The notes: generated by a model from the sequence alone, not told the origin. A stretch of DNA of 64,000 nucleotides from Parageobacillus thermantarcticus (GCF_900111865.1 NZ_FOJS01000001.1:124001-188000), one strand, 5' to 3'. Counted from the first letter of the stretch, positions 41,107 through 50,483 are shown. A program made the numbers and translations.

Positions 41107-41568
41107 TTATCGGTCACGTATTTGCTGAACAGACAATGCTTCGACAGGAACTTCCGGCGATTGCTCGGAAAAGGTGCACAACTGTTTCGTTTCTCCTTTT
41201 AAACAAATAGAATAATGGAACGAGCCGTTTTCGTCTTTTTTAACAAGTACATATGATGGATTCGTTTCCAATGGCAGCACGTTTCCGGTAAACGGGTCTT
41301 TGATCGGATGAAGCATTCCTTCTTCTACAAGCTGTTTGTACGTTAGTTTTTCGGAAGAGCGGGATGGCAAAAATTCCACGTTTTCTGCCCCGACATAAAG
41401 GCGCGCCGCTTCGTAAAGCGCATAGGCATTAGAAACAAACGTTCTCTCTTTTGCTTTTTCGATGATATGAAGCACCGCAATAACAGCAATGGAAGCAACA
41501 ATTCCTAAAATGACAAGCACCGCTAACAACTCCACTAGCGTCATTCCTCGGTTTGTACGCAGCAACAT
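41107..41568 (-). CDS. Type IV pilin-like protein
   Basis: A 153-residue prepilin with the class III signal TNRG-MTLVELLAVLVILGIVASIAVIA: cleavage after Gly8 would leave an N-methylatable Met1, with Glu5 present. The rest is a small globular domain with one cysteine pair (SICLKGETKQLCTF, CX8C). As the last gene of the pilus operon, immediately after PilO, it is probably a minor pilin; the order PilM-N-O-pilin is reminiscent of Gram-positive pilus loci. No gene symbol can be assigned. Confidence 0.85.
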   Translation of the reverse strand: MLLRTNRGMTLVELLAVLVILGIVASIAVIAVLHIIEKAKERTFVSNAYALYEAARLYVGAENVEFLPSRSSEKLTYKQLVEEGMLHPIKDPFTGNVLPLETNPSYVLVKKDENGSFHYSICLKGETKQLCTFSEQSPEVPVEALSVQQIRDR

Positions 41569-41587
41569 ATAACCACTCCGCCATTCA

Positions 41588-42298
41588 TTACCGCTGCTGC
41601 GATGACAGTTGCCCCCCAGGAACTATTTCTGTCAGCGGATTCCGCTTTTTGCTCGGCGGGGGAACGTCTATTTGCGGCAGCATATTCTGCAACTTTTCTA
41701 ATTTCGGATAATAAAATGCGCTGACCGTTACCGAATACGTTAACGGATTTACTTCCGTAGCGACCGACGTTAATTCTGGATTTCCAGTAAACGAGAGCGA
41801 TTCAATCGACACGATGCGGTTTAAATTTTCGAGCGTCTGCAAAAAGCGCTCAAGCTGATAGTACGACGGGGATTGCACCGTCAATTGCGCCGTCACTTTT
41901 TTCAATCCATCCGGCGGCGCGGAAAGAGATTGCTCTGTCTTTTCTTGCGGATTTGCTGTTACATTTTCGTCTTCTTGAAAATTCATGCTCGAAATTATGC
42001 TGTCTGAAACGACTTCCGCTTTTTTGAAATCGAGCAATAGCTGTTCCGTCAGCGGCTTGACCGGTATCTTTTTTTGAAGTTCTACGATGCTTTCCGGCAA
42101 GCCGGGCTTTTGCTTGGCAATCTCTGCTTTTGTAGCGGCCAACATTTTTTTCTCGCTTGCCACTGTGCTGTTTAATTCTTCAATTTCTTGGTAGCGCGGA
42201 TAAAGCAGATAAAAATAAAGGCCGATAATCGCAGCGCCAAGAACCGTAAGCATAAGAACAAAAACGAGAAGCTGCCGTCTTGAGAAACGTACGGTCAT
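41588..42298 (-). CDS. pilO: Type IV pilus inner-membrane protein PilO
   Basis: Bitopic protein of the PilMNO alignment complex that couples the cytoplasmic PilM ring to the pilus. The 236 residues have one membrane segment (LLVFVLMLTVLGAAIIGLYFYLL, about 10-32), a coiled coil (YQEIEELNSTVASEKKMLAATKAEIAKQ) and a ferredoxin-like domain with SPSYYQLERFLQTLENLNRIVSIESLSF, a PilO signature. Start overlaps pilN by four bases (ATGA). Confidence 0.9.
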   Translation of the reverse strand: MTVRFSRRQLLVFVLMLTVLGAAIIGLYFYLLYPRYQEIEELNSTVASEKKMLAATKAEIAKQKPGLPESIVELQKKIPVKPLTEQLLLDFKKAEVVSDSIISSMNFQEDENVTANPQEKTEQSLSAPPDGLKKVTAQLTVQSPSYYQLERFLQTLENLNRIVSIESLSFTGNPELTSVATEVNPLTYSVTVSAFYYPKLEKLQNMLPQIDVPPPSKKRNPLTEIVPGGQLSSQQR

Positions 42299-42891
42299 GG
42301 TTGTTTCTCCTTTTCCTCTAACGCTTGTTTATCAACATGCATTTCGTATTGCGCGAGATAGCGGGGCACTACTCGTTCCTCAGTCGTCCTTTGCTCATCG
42401 CTTTCTTCGTTGGCATTCACAGCCGAAAGGCTTTTCAATTGTACGTCAGCAATAAATTTGGCATCCGACAGCCGCTTTAAGTAATAGGCCGCCTGCTCGC
42501 TTGTGTCAAATTGAACGGAAACCGTTACCGTTCCATCCTCCGCGTAGGAAAAGTTCATGATAAATCCGCGCTCTGGCAGCAATGCCGTCATGTTGCGCAA
42601 AAGCGGCACCATTTTGAGCGGGTAATCTTTCGCCCATTGCACAGTTTTGTCTAATTCCTCGATTTCCTTAACAGATTGCATGTCCGCAAGCTTTTGCTGC
42701 TCGATCGCTTGAAGCGCCTGCGTCTGCTTCAGCTCTTTTTCCAGCGAGTCGATTTGCGTCTCCGCTCTGTCGATAAGAACGTAAAAAACAGCCGCAGCAA
42801 TCGCTGCCATCGCGGTGACAATCACTGTGCTTAACAGAAAGACAACATTTTTCGGCTCTTTTTTTGGCAATAAATTAATGTCAACGAACAT
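42295..42891 (-). CDS. pilN: Type IV pilus assembly protein PilN
   Basis: Partner of PilM and PilO. The cytoplasmic N-terminus is the PilM-binding INLLP motif (FVDINLLPKKEPKN), followed by one membrane segment (VVFLLSTVIVTAMAAIAAAVFYVLI), a coiled coil and a ferredoxin-like domain (198 residues). Three ATG codons lie in tandem; I take the third (42891) because GAGGG then sits eight bases upstream. The start overlaps the end of pilM. Confidence 0.9.
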   Translation of the reverse strand: MFVDINLLPKKEPKNVVFLLSTVIVTAMAAIAAAVFYVLIDRAETQIDSLEKELKQTQALQAIEQQKLADMQSVKEIEELDKTVQWAKDYPLKMVPLLRNMTALLPERGFIMNFSYAEDGTVTVSVQFDTSEQAAYYLKRLSDAKFIADVQLKSLSAVNANEESDEQRTTEERVVPRYLAQYEMHVDKQALEEKEKQP

Positions 42892-43837
42892 CATCATTTC
42901 CCTCTTTTAGCCCAAGTCCCCATGCAAGATGATAGCGCGCGTCCACCGCGCCCGCCATCGCGGCCGCAAGCCGTTCTACAGGAACATCCAGCCGTTCTTG
43001 CAACGCTTGATAAACATGGGACAAATGCGGATGATCCCCCATCAGAAACACGCGGGTAATTTGCTGTTTTCCTTGATGAATGGAAAAGGAATAGAAGCTC
43101 ATCATCCGTTCCATTTCTTTATATATATCTTCAAACGGATCGATGAATCGTTGCCGGTCTTTCCCAATGTTTATTTCTCCGTACTGTTCGAGCAAAAGAT
43201 GGCGCATAAACACAGGTTTATGCTGATGAAACGCGCTAACATTGACGGAAGATTGGTCAAATTGGACAAGCAAAATATGATCATCTTTTTTGACTTGATC
43301 AGCTATATAAAAAAGGCGGTACGCACATAGCGGCGAAACGTCAGCGGCAATCGGGCGCAGCTTTGCATCTTCCAAAAGCCGCGCGTAACTTAACACTAAA
43401 TCTTCCGGAGCAGCGAATAATAAAACGGTGGTCGCTTCCTGCGTTTTTTCCAAAACAACGTAATCAAACACCGGGGTATCAAACGGCAACGGAATCGTTG
43501 TTCCCAATTCCATAAACAAATAACCGCGAATTTCCTCTTCTTCTAAATCGGCAGGAAGCGGAAGCCGGCGGATAATCACGAAAGGATCTGGCACAATGAA
43601 ACGGACGCGGCGTTTCTTTAATTTCCATTCATCGACACATTCTTCTAAAATCATTTCCAACGTTTCGCGGTCCATGATTTTTCCGTCGTGAATCATTCCT
43701 TTTGGAAGCTGGCGCTCTCCCCATTTGTGAACGGATAATGGGTCGTTTGCCTTTGTCTCAACATAGCGAATGACATGGTCTTTGATAACTAGATTGGCAA
43801 CTTTATGCCTTGGCTGAAACAATGTTAACATATTCAC
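42881..43837 (-). CDS. pilM: Type IV pilus assembly protein PilM
   Basis: Actin-like cytoplasmic protein that docks on the PilN tail. The 318 residues resemble the PilM family: a short N-terminal strand (VANLVIKDHVIRYVETK), RRVRFIVPDPFVIIRRLPLP and the ATP-site-like DHILLVQFDQSSVNVSAFH. The glycine-rich signatures are weaker than in proteobacterial PilM. A GTG at 43837 (GAGGGG five bases upstream) or an ATG six bases later may be the start. It follows the peptidase gene closely. Confidence 0.85.
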   Translation of the reverse strand: MNMLTLFQPRHKVANLVIKDHVIRYVETKANDPLSVHKWGERQLPKGMIHDGKIMDRETLEMILEECVDEWKLKKRRVRFIVPDPFVIIRRLPLPADLEEEEIRGYLFMELGTTIPLPFDTPVFDYVVLEKTQEATTVLLFAAPEDLVLSYARLLEDAKLRPIAADVSPLCAYRLFYIADQVKKDDHILLVQFDQSSVNVSAFHQHKPVFMRHLLLEQYGEINIGKDRQRFIDPFEDIYKEMERMMSFYSFSIHQGKQQITRVFLMGDHPHLSHVYQALQERLDVPVERLAAAMAGAVDARYHLAWGLGLKEGNDDVR

Positions 43838-43851
43838 GTTTTCCCCTCATA

Positions 43852-44598
43852 TTAAAAGAAAATCATTTGCTGATACCATTCCACAATGTCTTGTCCAAAA
43901 AAATAGGCGGTCAATGACCCGAGAACGATCGCAGGCCCGAACGGCATCGGCTCCCGGCGCCGGACTTTGCCAAGCGCCATGCCAATCAGCCCGATCGCCG
44001 TTCCGTAAATCGTGGAAAAAAAGAACGCAAGCAGCACTGTTTTCCACCCAAGCACAAATCCAAGCAGCGCAAACAATTTAATATCGCCGCCGCCCATGCC
44101 GCCTTTGCTGATGACGGCAATGAGAAAAAGCAGCAAAAAGCCGGCCGCCGCGCCAATCAGCGCATCCCGCCAAGGAAGGAACGGAATAAACAGCCGCTCA
44201 AACAGAAAGATGACCGCAAACACAAGTAGCACTTTGTCAGGAATCATCATGTAGCGAACATCGGAAACGAAGATAATCATTAACAGTGAAATGAGCGTCC
44301 AACAAACGATCAATTCTTTTGACCATCCCACCAAAAGCGGCGAAATCGTAAAAAGAATCGCCGTCGACAGCTCAACAAACGGATAAAGCAGCGAAATCCT
44401 CCCCCCGCATTCCCGGCACTTTCCGCCTTGCCAAACGTATGAGACAACAGGAATAAGTTCCCGCGCCGTAAGCTGCCGCTTGCAGCGCGGGCAATGCGAA
44501 CGAGGAAACATGATCGACTCTCCCGCCGGCACGCGAAGCCCGACAACGTTAAAAAACGAGCCGAGGAGGAGGGAGTATAAAAATATAATAATCAACAT
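43852..44598 (-). CDS. pilD: Prepilin peptidase (PilD/ComC)
   Basis: Membrane aspartyl protease/N-methylase that processes all pilins here. The 248 residues hold an N-terminal domain with two cysteine pairs (CPRCKRQL, CREC) and eight or so membrane segments; the catalytic aspartates lie in FVSDVRYMMIPD and GMGGGDIKLFALLGF. It occupies the position of B. subtilis comC between spoIIB and folC, so it is probably the direct orthologue, now embedded in a pilus operon. Confidence 0.95.
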   Translation of the reverse strand: MLIIIFLYSLLLGSFFNVVGLRVPAGESIMFPRSHCPRCKRQLTARELIPVVSYVWQGGKCRECGGRISLLYPFVELSTAILFTISPLLVGWSKELIVCWTLISLLMIIFVSDVRYMMIPDKVLLVFAVIFLFERLFIPFLPWRDALIGAAAGFLLLFLIAVISKGGMGGGDIKLFALLGFVLGWKTVLLAFFFSTIYGTAIGLIGMALGKVRRREPMPFGPAIVLGSLTAYFFGQDIVEWYQQMIFF

Positions 44599-44608
44599 AG
44601 TTGAGTCC

Positions 44609-45088
44609 TTATTTCAGTGTTACGTCTTTTCTTTCTAACTCATCAACATACTCATCATCAATGTATTTGAAATTCGAATCGCTTTTATCTACTAACGTAA
44701 CTTTATATTTTAAGTTTTCACCACCAGTTTCTTTATTATTACTATCTGTCAATTTAGTTCTTTCTACTACCACCAAGCTTTTATCCGCATCATACTCTTT
44801 TGATTTTTTTCCTGGTGATTTCGGAATTTTTTCAAGATATCCTGCATCATATAGTTCTTTCATAGTAAACGTATTTTTATTTTCATCAAATCCTCCAGAA
44901 GATATTGCGAGCCTTGCAGCATTAGCTAATTGCTGTGCATTCGCGATATGCGCATCCTTTTTCGAGTTGTCGATAATGGCGCCAATCGCCGTAATTGCAA
45001 TCGCTGCGATAATCCCCAAAATGACGACGACGGCAAGCAATTCAATCAATGTGAGCCCTCGTTCGTTTTTCAAAAATCGTTTCATCAT
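44609..45088 (-). CDS. pilA: Major type IV pilin (probable)
   Basis: A 159-residue prepilin with a textbook class III signal (KNERG-LTLIELLAVVVILGIIAAIAITAI): cleavage after Gly11, Glu5 present. The mature part is about 148 residues, contains no cysteine, and ends in a charged Lys/Asp-rich region. Base composition of the globular half is visibly more AT-rich than its neighbours. GAGGGG precedes the first of two ATG codons. Its place between pilC and pilD and its simple structure suggest the major subunit; that rank is inference. Confidence 0.88.
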   Translation of the reverse strand: MMKRFLKNERGLTLIELLAVVVILGIIAAIAITAIGAIIDNSKKDAHIANAQQLANAARLAISSGGFDENKNTFTMKELYDAGYLEKIPKSPGKKSKEYDADKSLVVVERTKLTDSNNKETGGENLKYKVTLVDKSDSNFKYIDDEYVDELERKDVTLK

Positions 45089-45182
45089 CGTAATACCCCT
45101 CTCCCTATTTTTTGTTTATCACACTTTTTTCCTAATTAATTTTACACGATTTATCAATATATGAGAATATATTCCTTGCAAT

Positions 45183-46394
45183 TTATTGTTGAATATGGTT
45201 GAAAATATCGTACATTGGTATGATAATCGAAGCAATAATCGTTCCGACGACCCCGGACAAAAGCAAGATCATGAGCGGCTCAATCAGCGACTTCAGCCGT
45301 TCGACGCCGGCGTCCACTTCCGCTTCGTAAAAGTTGGCAACTTTCGCGAGCATTGCGTCTAATGCCCCTGTTTCTTCGCCGATCGCAATCATTTGCGTCA
45401 CCAGCGGCGGAAACGCCCAATGTTTTTTCAGCGGTTCAGCAAGCGATTGGCCCCGTTCAAGCGAATCGCGCGCCTGCCTTATCACCTTGCTGATGACTTC
45501 GTTTTCGACGACATTTTCCGTGATGGACAGCGCCTGCAAAATCGGGACGGAACTGGAAAAGAGCGAGCTTAATGTCCGCGTCATGCGCGCCAATGCCGCT
45601 TTTTGTATTAGCTTTCCGAAAAACGGGATGCGCATTGCTGCATAATCCAAGTAATATTTCGTCCGTTTTTCCCTCTTCGCCAACGCAAACAAAACATATG
45701 TTCCAATCAACGCGATAGCGACAAGCCACCAATATGTTTGCATCACTTCGCTTGCGCGCAGCACAAATTTGGTGATCGCCGGAAGTTCGGCGTGAAAGTC
45801 GGCAAACATCTCGACAAATGTCGGGACGACGGAAACAAGCAAAAAAATGACGACCGCAACGGCAATAATAGCGACAGCGATAGGATAAGTCAGCGCGGAA
45901 ACGATTTTTTGCCTTGTGCGGTGCATTTTTTCAAAATGGTCCGCAAGCCGTTCCAGCGTTTCATCCATATTCCCGCCTGCTTCCCCGGCTTTGACCATGT
46001 TGACAAACATCGCCGGAAAGATGCGCGGATGCTTCGCCGCGGCAGCAGATAGCGGATTTCCGGCGCGGAGCGATTCTTCCACTTCCATAAGCGCTTTTTT
46101 CAGCGCCTTGCTTTCGGTTTGTTCCGCTAAAATGCGGGTGGAGTCAACAATCGAGACCCCCGCCTTTATCAATGTCGCGAACTGCCGCAAAAAAATGACA
46201 AAATCTTGGAGCTTCACCGCTTTTCCAAATGTTATTTCTTTGGTGAGTAACGTTTGCGGCACTTCGGCAATTTCGATGACTTTAATTCCTTTTTGCCGCA
46301 ATTTCATGACCGCGTCCCGCTTGGACTCGCTGACAATCGTTCCTGTTTGCTTTCGCCCCTTTATATTCCGGCCTTCATATTTAAACTGAGGCAT
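45183..46394 (-). CDS. pilC: Type IV pilus platform protein PilC
   Basis: Polytopic inner-membrane platform protein on which the PilB/PilT motors act (GspF family). The 403 residues contain two GspF repeats (LRQFATLIKAGVSIVDSTRIL, about 60-180; ALARMTRTLSSLFSSSVPILQALSI, about 265-385) and three membrane segments. MPQFKYEGRNIKGRK is the typical N-terminus. ATG 46394 overlaps the last 14 bases of pilT, which places it under translational coupling and explains the poor ribosome-binding site. Confidence 0.95.
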   Translation of the reverse strand: MPQFKYEGRNIKGRKQTGTIVSESKRDAVMKLRQKGIKVIEIAEVPQTLLTKEITFGKAVKLQDFVIFLRQFATLIKAGVSIVDSTRILAEQTESKALKKALMEVEESLRAGNPLSAAAAKHPRIFPAMFVNMVKAGEAGGNMDETLERLADHFEKMHRTRQKIVSALTYPIAVAIIAVAVVIFLLVSVVPTFVEMFADFHAELPAITKFVLRASEVMQTYWWLVAIALIGTYVLFALAKREKRTKYYLDYAAMRIPFFGKLIQKAALARMTRTLSSLFSSSVPILQALSITENVVENEVISKVIRQARDSLERGQSLAEPLKKHWAFPPLVTQMIAIGEETGALDAMLAKVANFYEAEVDAGVERLKSLIEPLMILLLSGVVGTIIASIIIPMYDIFNHIQQ

Positions 46395-47439
46395 ACGAAT
46401 CGCCACGCTCCTGTGCAAGATAAGGTTCAGCCGCATCGCGAAGGATCAGCCCTGCTTGCATTAACTCTTTGATGCTCATCGCCAGCGTATGCATGCCAAG
46501 GGCGCGGCTTGTTTGCATGACGTTGGCGATTTGATGGACTTTTTCATTGCGGATTAAATTGGCGACTGCCGCATTATTAATTAAAACTTCCGTAGCAGCG
46601 ATCCGTCCCGTTTTTTGCGGTGTTGGGAAAAGGCGCTGTGAAATAATCGCGACAAGAACAGACGCAAGCTGAATGCGAATTTGTGATTGTTGGGCAGGCG
46701 GAAACACGTCAATAATCCGATCGATCGTCGCCGGCGCGCTCGATGTATGCAGTGTGCCAAGGACGAGATGTCCCGTTTCCGCGGCGGTTATCGCCGTATG
46801 AATCGTTTCCAAATCGCGCATTTCCCCGACTAAAATGACATCCGGATCTTGCCTAAGTGCCGCGCGCAGACCGTTGGCAAAATTGTTCGTATCAAAGCCG
46901 ACTTCGCGCTGGTCAATAATGCAGCTACCGTGCTTGTGCAAATATTCGATGGGATCCTCCAGCGTAATAATATGTTTCCGCATCGTTTTGTTCATATAGT
47001 CAATCATCGCAGCAAGCGTCGTCGACTTCCCGCTTCCCGTCGGGCCTGTCACTAGCACAAGCCCGTGCGGTTTTTGCGCAATTTGTTTTAATACTTCAGG
47101 AAGGCGCAGTTCATCAATCGTTGGAATTTTTGTCGGAATGATGCGGATCGCCAGCGACACGCACGACCGCTGTTTATACGTATTGATGCGGAAGCGGGAA
47201 ACGCCGGGAATTCCGTACGAAAAATCCAATTCCCCATTTTCTTCAAATTGCGGCCAAAGGCGGGGCGGAATGACCGCTTTTGCCATTCCTTCCGTATCTC
47301 CCGGCCGCAAAACGTCTTGGCCGTATTTTTTTAATTCGCCATTGATGCGAAAAATCGGCGGCACGCCGACCGTCAAATGAACGTCGGAAGCTTTAACTTC
47401 AAACGCAGCACATAAAAGAGCATCCAATCTTTGCTTCAT
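46381..47439 (-). CDS. pilT: Type IV pilus retraction ATPase PilT
   Basis: Hexameric secretion ATPase that depolymerises the pilus, powering twitching or DNA uptake. The 352 residues show Walker A GPTGSGKSTT, Walker B ILVGEMRDLET, the Asp/His boxes and the PilT-specific C-terminal ANLIRNEKVHQIANVMQTS. ATG 47439 has GGTGGGG upstream. Presence of PilT distinguishes this from a simple ComG pseudopilus, which lacks a dedicated retraction motor. Confidence 0.95.
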   Translation of the reverse strand: MKQRLDALLCAAFEVKASDVHLTVGVPPIFRINGELKKYGQDVLRPGDTEGMAKAVIPPRLWPQFEENGELDFSYGIPGVSRFRINTYKQRSCVSLAIRIIPTKIPTIDELRLPEVLKQIAQKPHGLVLVTGPTGSGKSTTLAAMIDYMNKTMRKHIITLEDPIEYLHKHGSCIIDQREVGFDTNNFANGLRAALRQDPDVILVGEMRDLETIHTAITAAETGHLVLGTLHTSSAPATIDRIIDVFPPAQQSQIRIQLASVLVAIISQRLFPTPQKTGRIAATEVLINNAAVANLIRNEKVHQIANVMQTSRALGMHTLAMSIKELMQAGLILRDAAEPYLAQERGDSYASV

Positions 47440-47450
47440 GTTCCCCACCT

Positions 47451-49121
47451 TTAACTTAAAATCGCCACTTTCAATACCTCTTCCAGCGTCGTTAACCCTT
47501 GTTTCACTTTTAACAATCCGTCATCAATCAAAAAAATCATGCGGTTTTTTATGGCAAGCTCGCGCAATTTCGAAAATGGCTCTTTATTTAAAATGACGCG
47601 GCGCATTTCATCGGTCATCACAAGCAGTTCATGAATGGCAATCCGCCCTTTATAGCCTGTCATATTGCATGTCGGGCAGCCGCGGCCGCGGATCAGCTTG
47701 TCAATTTTCATGCCGCGGCGGGCAAAAATCTCGATTTCCCGCTTTGTCGGCTCCTGCTCTTCTTGGCAATCGCGGCAGACGCGGCGGACGAGCCGCTGGG
47801 AAACGACGCCGGCTAAAGAGGTCGCCACAAGAAACGGCTCAATCCCCATATCAATTAAGCGTGTGATGGTGCTTAACGCATCGTTTGTATGCAAGGTGCT
47901 TAACACTAAATGGCCGGTCAATGACGCGCGGATCGCCACTTCTGCCGTTTCGCGGTCGCGGATTTCTCCCACCATAATAATGTTTGGGTCTTGCCGCAAA
48001 ATCGAACGCAGCCCTTGCGCAAACGTCAATCCGATATTCGGATTCACTTGGATTTGATTGACTCCTTCAATCTGATATTCGACAGGGTCTTCGATCGTAA
48101 TAATATTGACTTCTTCACTGTTTAAATGGTTCAGCGCCGCATATAGCGTCGATGATTTTCCTGCCCCAGTCGGTCCGGTAATCAGAATGATTCCGTTCGG
48201 CCTTTCAATAAGTTCAATAAAGCGCCGCAAATTTAACTGGTTAAACCCAAGCTTATGAATATCGTTCAGCGCCGTCCCTAAATCAAGAATGCGGATCACG
48301 ATTTTTTCGCCATAGATGGTCGGCAATGTAGAAACGCGCAAATCGACCGGATGAAAATCGATGTTCATCTTAATCCGGCCATCTTGCGGAATGCGGTGTT
48401 CGGTAATATCCATATTCGCTAAAATTTTAATTCTCGCGGTCAGCATGCTTTGCATATGTTTTGGAAGGGCGCGGTCTGTCCGCAATATACCGTCGATGCG
48501 ATAACGGACAAGCACTTTCGTTTCCTGCGGGTCGATGTGGACATCGCTTGCCCGCTGTTCAACGGCGAGCTGCAAAATTTGGTTCACAAGCCGGACAATC
48601 GGGGAATCTTCTTCGGTCGCCCGTTCCTCTTCCACCGTTGTTTCCGCGGCGGGGGCCATTTGCAAAAAATCTTCTACTGATTCATCCATGTCGTAATACT
48701 TATTAATGGCGCGCAAAATATCATCTTTTGAGGCAATCGCCGTTTCAATATGGAACCCTGTCGAAAGGCGCAAATCATCGATGACAAAAAAGTCCATCGG
48801 ATCGGCCATTGCCACAAGCAAGCGTTCTCCCTCAACTTTTAAAGGCATCACCATATGCCGCTTGGCAAATTCTTTCGGAATGAGGTTGGTCAGCTTCGGA
48901 TCGATCGGATAGCGGTACAAGCTGACATGCGGGATGCCTAATTGAAACTCAAGCACTTCAATTAATTGCTGCTCGGTAATATACCCGAGCTGCAACAGCA
49001 CATCGCCCAGCTTTTGGCCGGGAGCTTTTTCTCTTAACGCTTCCTCCAGCTGTTCCTCCGTAATGAGCCCCGCTTCCACTAATAAATCTCCTAAACGTTT
49101 CCGCTCTTGTTTTTTCTTCAT
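47451..49121 (-). CDS. pilB: Type IV pilus extension ATPase PilB
   Basis: Hexameric ATPase driving pilin polymerisation. The 556 residues have an N-terminal GspE-N/MshEN-type domain with two LG-x6-G-x6-L-x3-L repeats, a second linker domain, Walker A GPTGAGKSSTLY, Walker B IMVGEIRDRETA and the tetracysteine zinc motif CRDCQ ... CPTC near the C-terminus. The start is ATG 49121, with AGGGATG upstream, three bases after the VanW gene. pilT follows closely. Confidence 0.96.
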   Translation of the reverse strand: MKKKQERKRLGDLLVEAGLITEEQLEEALREKAPGQKLGDVLLQLGYITEQQLIEVLEFQLGIPHVSLYRYPIDPKLTNLIPKEFAKRHMVMPLKVEGERLLVAMADPMDFFVIDDLRLSTGFHIETAIASKDDILRAINKYYDMDESVEDFLQMAPAAETTVEEERATEEDSPIVRLVNQILQLAVEQRASDVHIDPQETKVLVRYRIDGILRTDRALPKHMQSMLTARIKILANMDITEHRIPQDGRIKMNIDFHPVDLRVSTLPTIYGEKIVIRILDLGTALNDIHKLGFNQLNLRRFIELIERPNGIILITGPTGAGKSSTLYAALNHLNSEEVNIITIEDPVEYQIEGVNQIQVNPNIGLTFAQGLRSILRQDPNIIMVGEIRDRETAEVAIRASLTGHLVLSTLHTNDALSTITRLIDMGIEPFLVATSLAGVVSQRLVRRVCRDCQEEQEPTKREIEIFARRGMKIDKLIRGRGCPTCNMTGYKGRIAIHELLVMTDEMRRVILNKEPFSKLRELAIKNRMIFLIDDGLLKVKQGLTTLEEVLKVAILS

Positions 49122-49124
49122 CGT

Positions 49125-50483
49125 TCATCCCTGCTTTTCATTATCATCATTGTTCTGTTTGCCGTCCGTATCATTTGTTGTGGAAGGCGCTTTTTCTTTT
49201 TCCGGCTGCTTTTCTTCAGATTGCCCGTTGTTTCCCTCTTTGCTTTTATTCGTTTGTTCATCGTTTTTCTGATTATTGCCTGCTTGCTTTTCATCAGCCG
49301 CCGACGGTTCGGACGTGGATGCATCCGACTGGGTGTCTCCTAGTTCCAAACCGCGAAGTTCAATGTTATGCGATGGCGGATAAAAGTCTTCGGCAATCGT
49401 TTCCGTACGCACAAGATGATTTCCGCTATACGCTTCCCTCTTCACTTTGACGAGTATTCCTCTTTTTCCGCTTTGCTTTAATTGGCGTTCCCCAGGGCGA
49501 AGGAGAGGGCTATATTGCACAACGGTCTTCGGTTTGAAATATTCGATATCCCCAACTTTCACTACATACTTATAAGTAAATGGCAGCCCGAAAAGCGCCA
49601 CATGCAACCGGTTGTTTTCCACCCGGAACTTGAGCGTGTAAGCAGTGGTATTCGGATTGTAAAACTGCAAATCACGATTGCGATCATCTACTTTCGCTTC
49701 ATAACCAACCGTTATCCCATCAGGAAGTTCGCGGCTTGTATGCCGCTCCAACACCGTAAAATTCGTCGGCAAAATCGTTTGGTAAATCGCTGAAGCAATC
49801 ATGCTCATCTCTTCGGAAGAAAGCGGCCCGTTTGTCTCTTTGACATATGCCGCAAGCGAAAAGATGCTTTTTCCTTTAATTTCAACGGCCGGATTGGCAG
49901 AAATCCATTCAAGCAATGGCGCTGGTCTTTTCCCCAATTTCAGTGTCGCCGCGCTCACTTGCTGTTCCGTTTCATCGGAACGGGAAACATATGCTGCAAG
50001 GTCAATCGGTTCTGACGGCATTTGCAAACCAGCCGCAATATTTGTGACATCGTTTTGCAATTTTTCGAGATTAATAGAAGAAGCGAGCGGCGGGGGAAGC
50101 AGTGTTTTTATTGTTTTAGAAAATTCTTGCACATCGAATTGGACAAGAAGCTGGGACGGCCTCCCTGACACTATTTGCCTTGCGCTTTGTTCGATTTGGA
50201 ACGTAAACAGGGATGTAGGAATCTCTCCTTTTTTTTCTTGATACACAACGGGAATCGTCGCATCTGCCTTCCATTCATTCACTTTTTTCGCGATTTCCGC
50301 CAGCGCTTCTTGTTTGGATTTATTCGCAACAGAAATAGGCCCAACCATCGTTCCTGCGGGCAGGCGGTCTGTCTCTCCCAAAAACGTTTCGTAGGCTAAA
50401 ACGCCAATTTGCGAAAAGCTGATCAAATAAATCGTACAAACCGCTATGACGAAAAACAACTTTACCGCAGCAATCTGTCTCAC
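49125..50483 (-). CDS. VanW family protein with G5 domain
   Basis: A 452-residue predicted secreted/anchored protein. One N-terminal hydrophobic segment (AAVKLFFVIAVCTIYLISF) precedes a repeated peptidoglycan-binding-like region, a VanW domain core (GPLSSEEMSMIASAIYQTILPTNFTVLERHTSRELPDGI, about 215-300) and a G5 domain (about 305-380), then a 70-residue hydrophilic tail rich in Asn, Lys, Glu and Asp. GTG start with AAGG upstream. VanW proteins have no defined biochemical role; within a pilus operon a function in passage through or attachment to the cell wall is plausible but inferred. Confidence 0.85.
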   Translation of the reverse strand: MRQIAAVKLFFVIAVCTIYLISFSQIGVLAYETFLGETDRLPAGTMVGPISVANKSKQEALAEIAKKVNEWKADATIPVVYQEKKGEIPTSLFTFQIEQSARQIVSGRPSQLLVQFDVQEFSKTIKTLLPPPLASSINLEKLQNDVTNIAAGLQMPSEPIDLAAYVSRSDETEQQVSAATLKLGKRPAPLLEWISANPAVEIKGKSIFSLAAYVKETNGPLSSEEMSMIASAIYQTILPTNFTVLERHTSRELPDGITVGYEAKVDDRNRDLQFYNPNTTAYTLKFRVENNRLHVALFGLPFTYKYVVKVGDIEYFKPKTVVQYSPLLRPGERQLKQSGKRGILVKVKREAYSGNHLVRTETIAEDFYPPSHNIELRGLELGDTQSDASTSEPSAADEKQAGNNQKNDEQTNKSKEGNNGQSEEKQPEKEKAPSTTNDTDGKQNNDDNEKQG

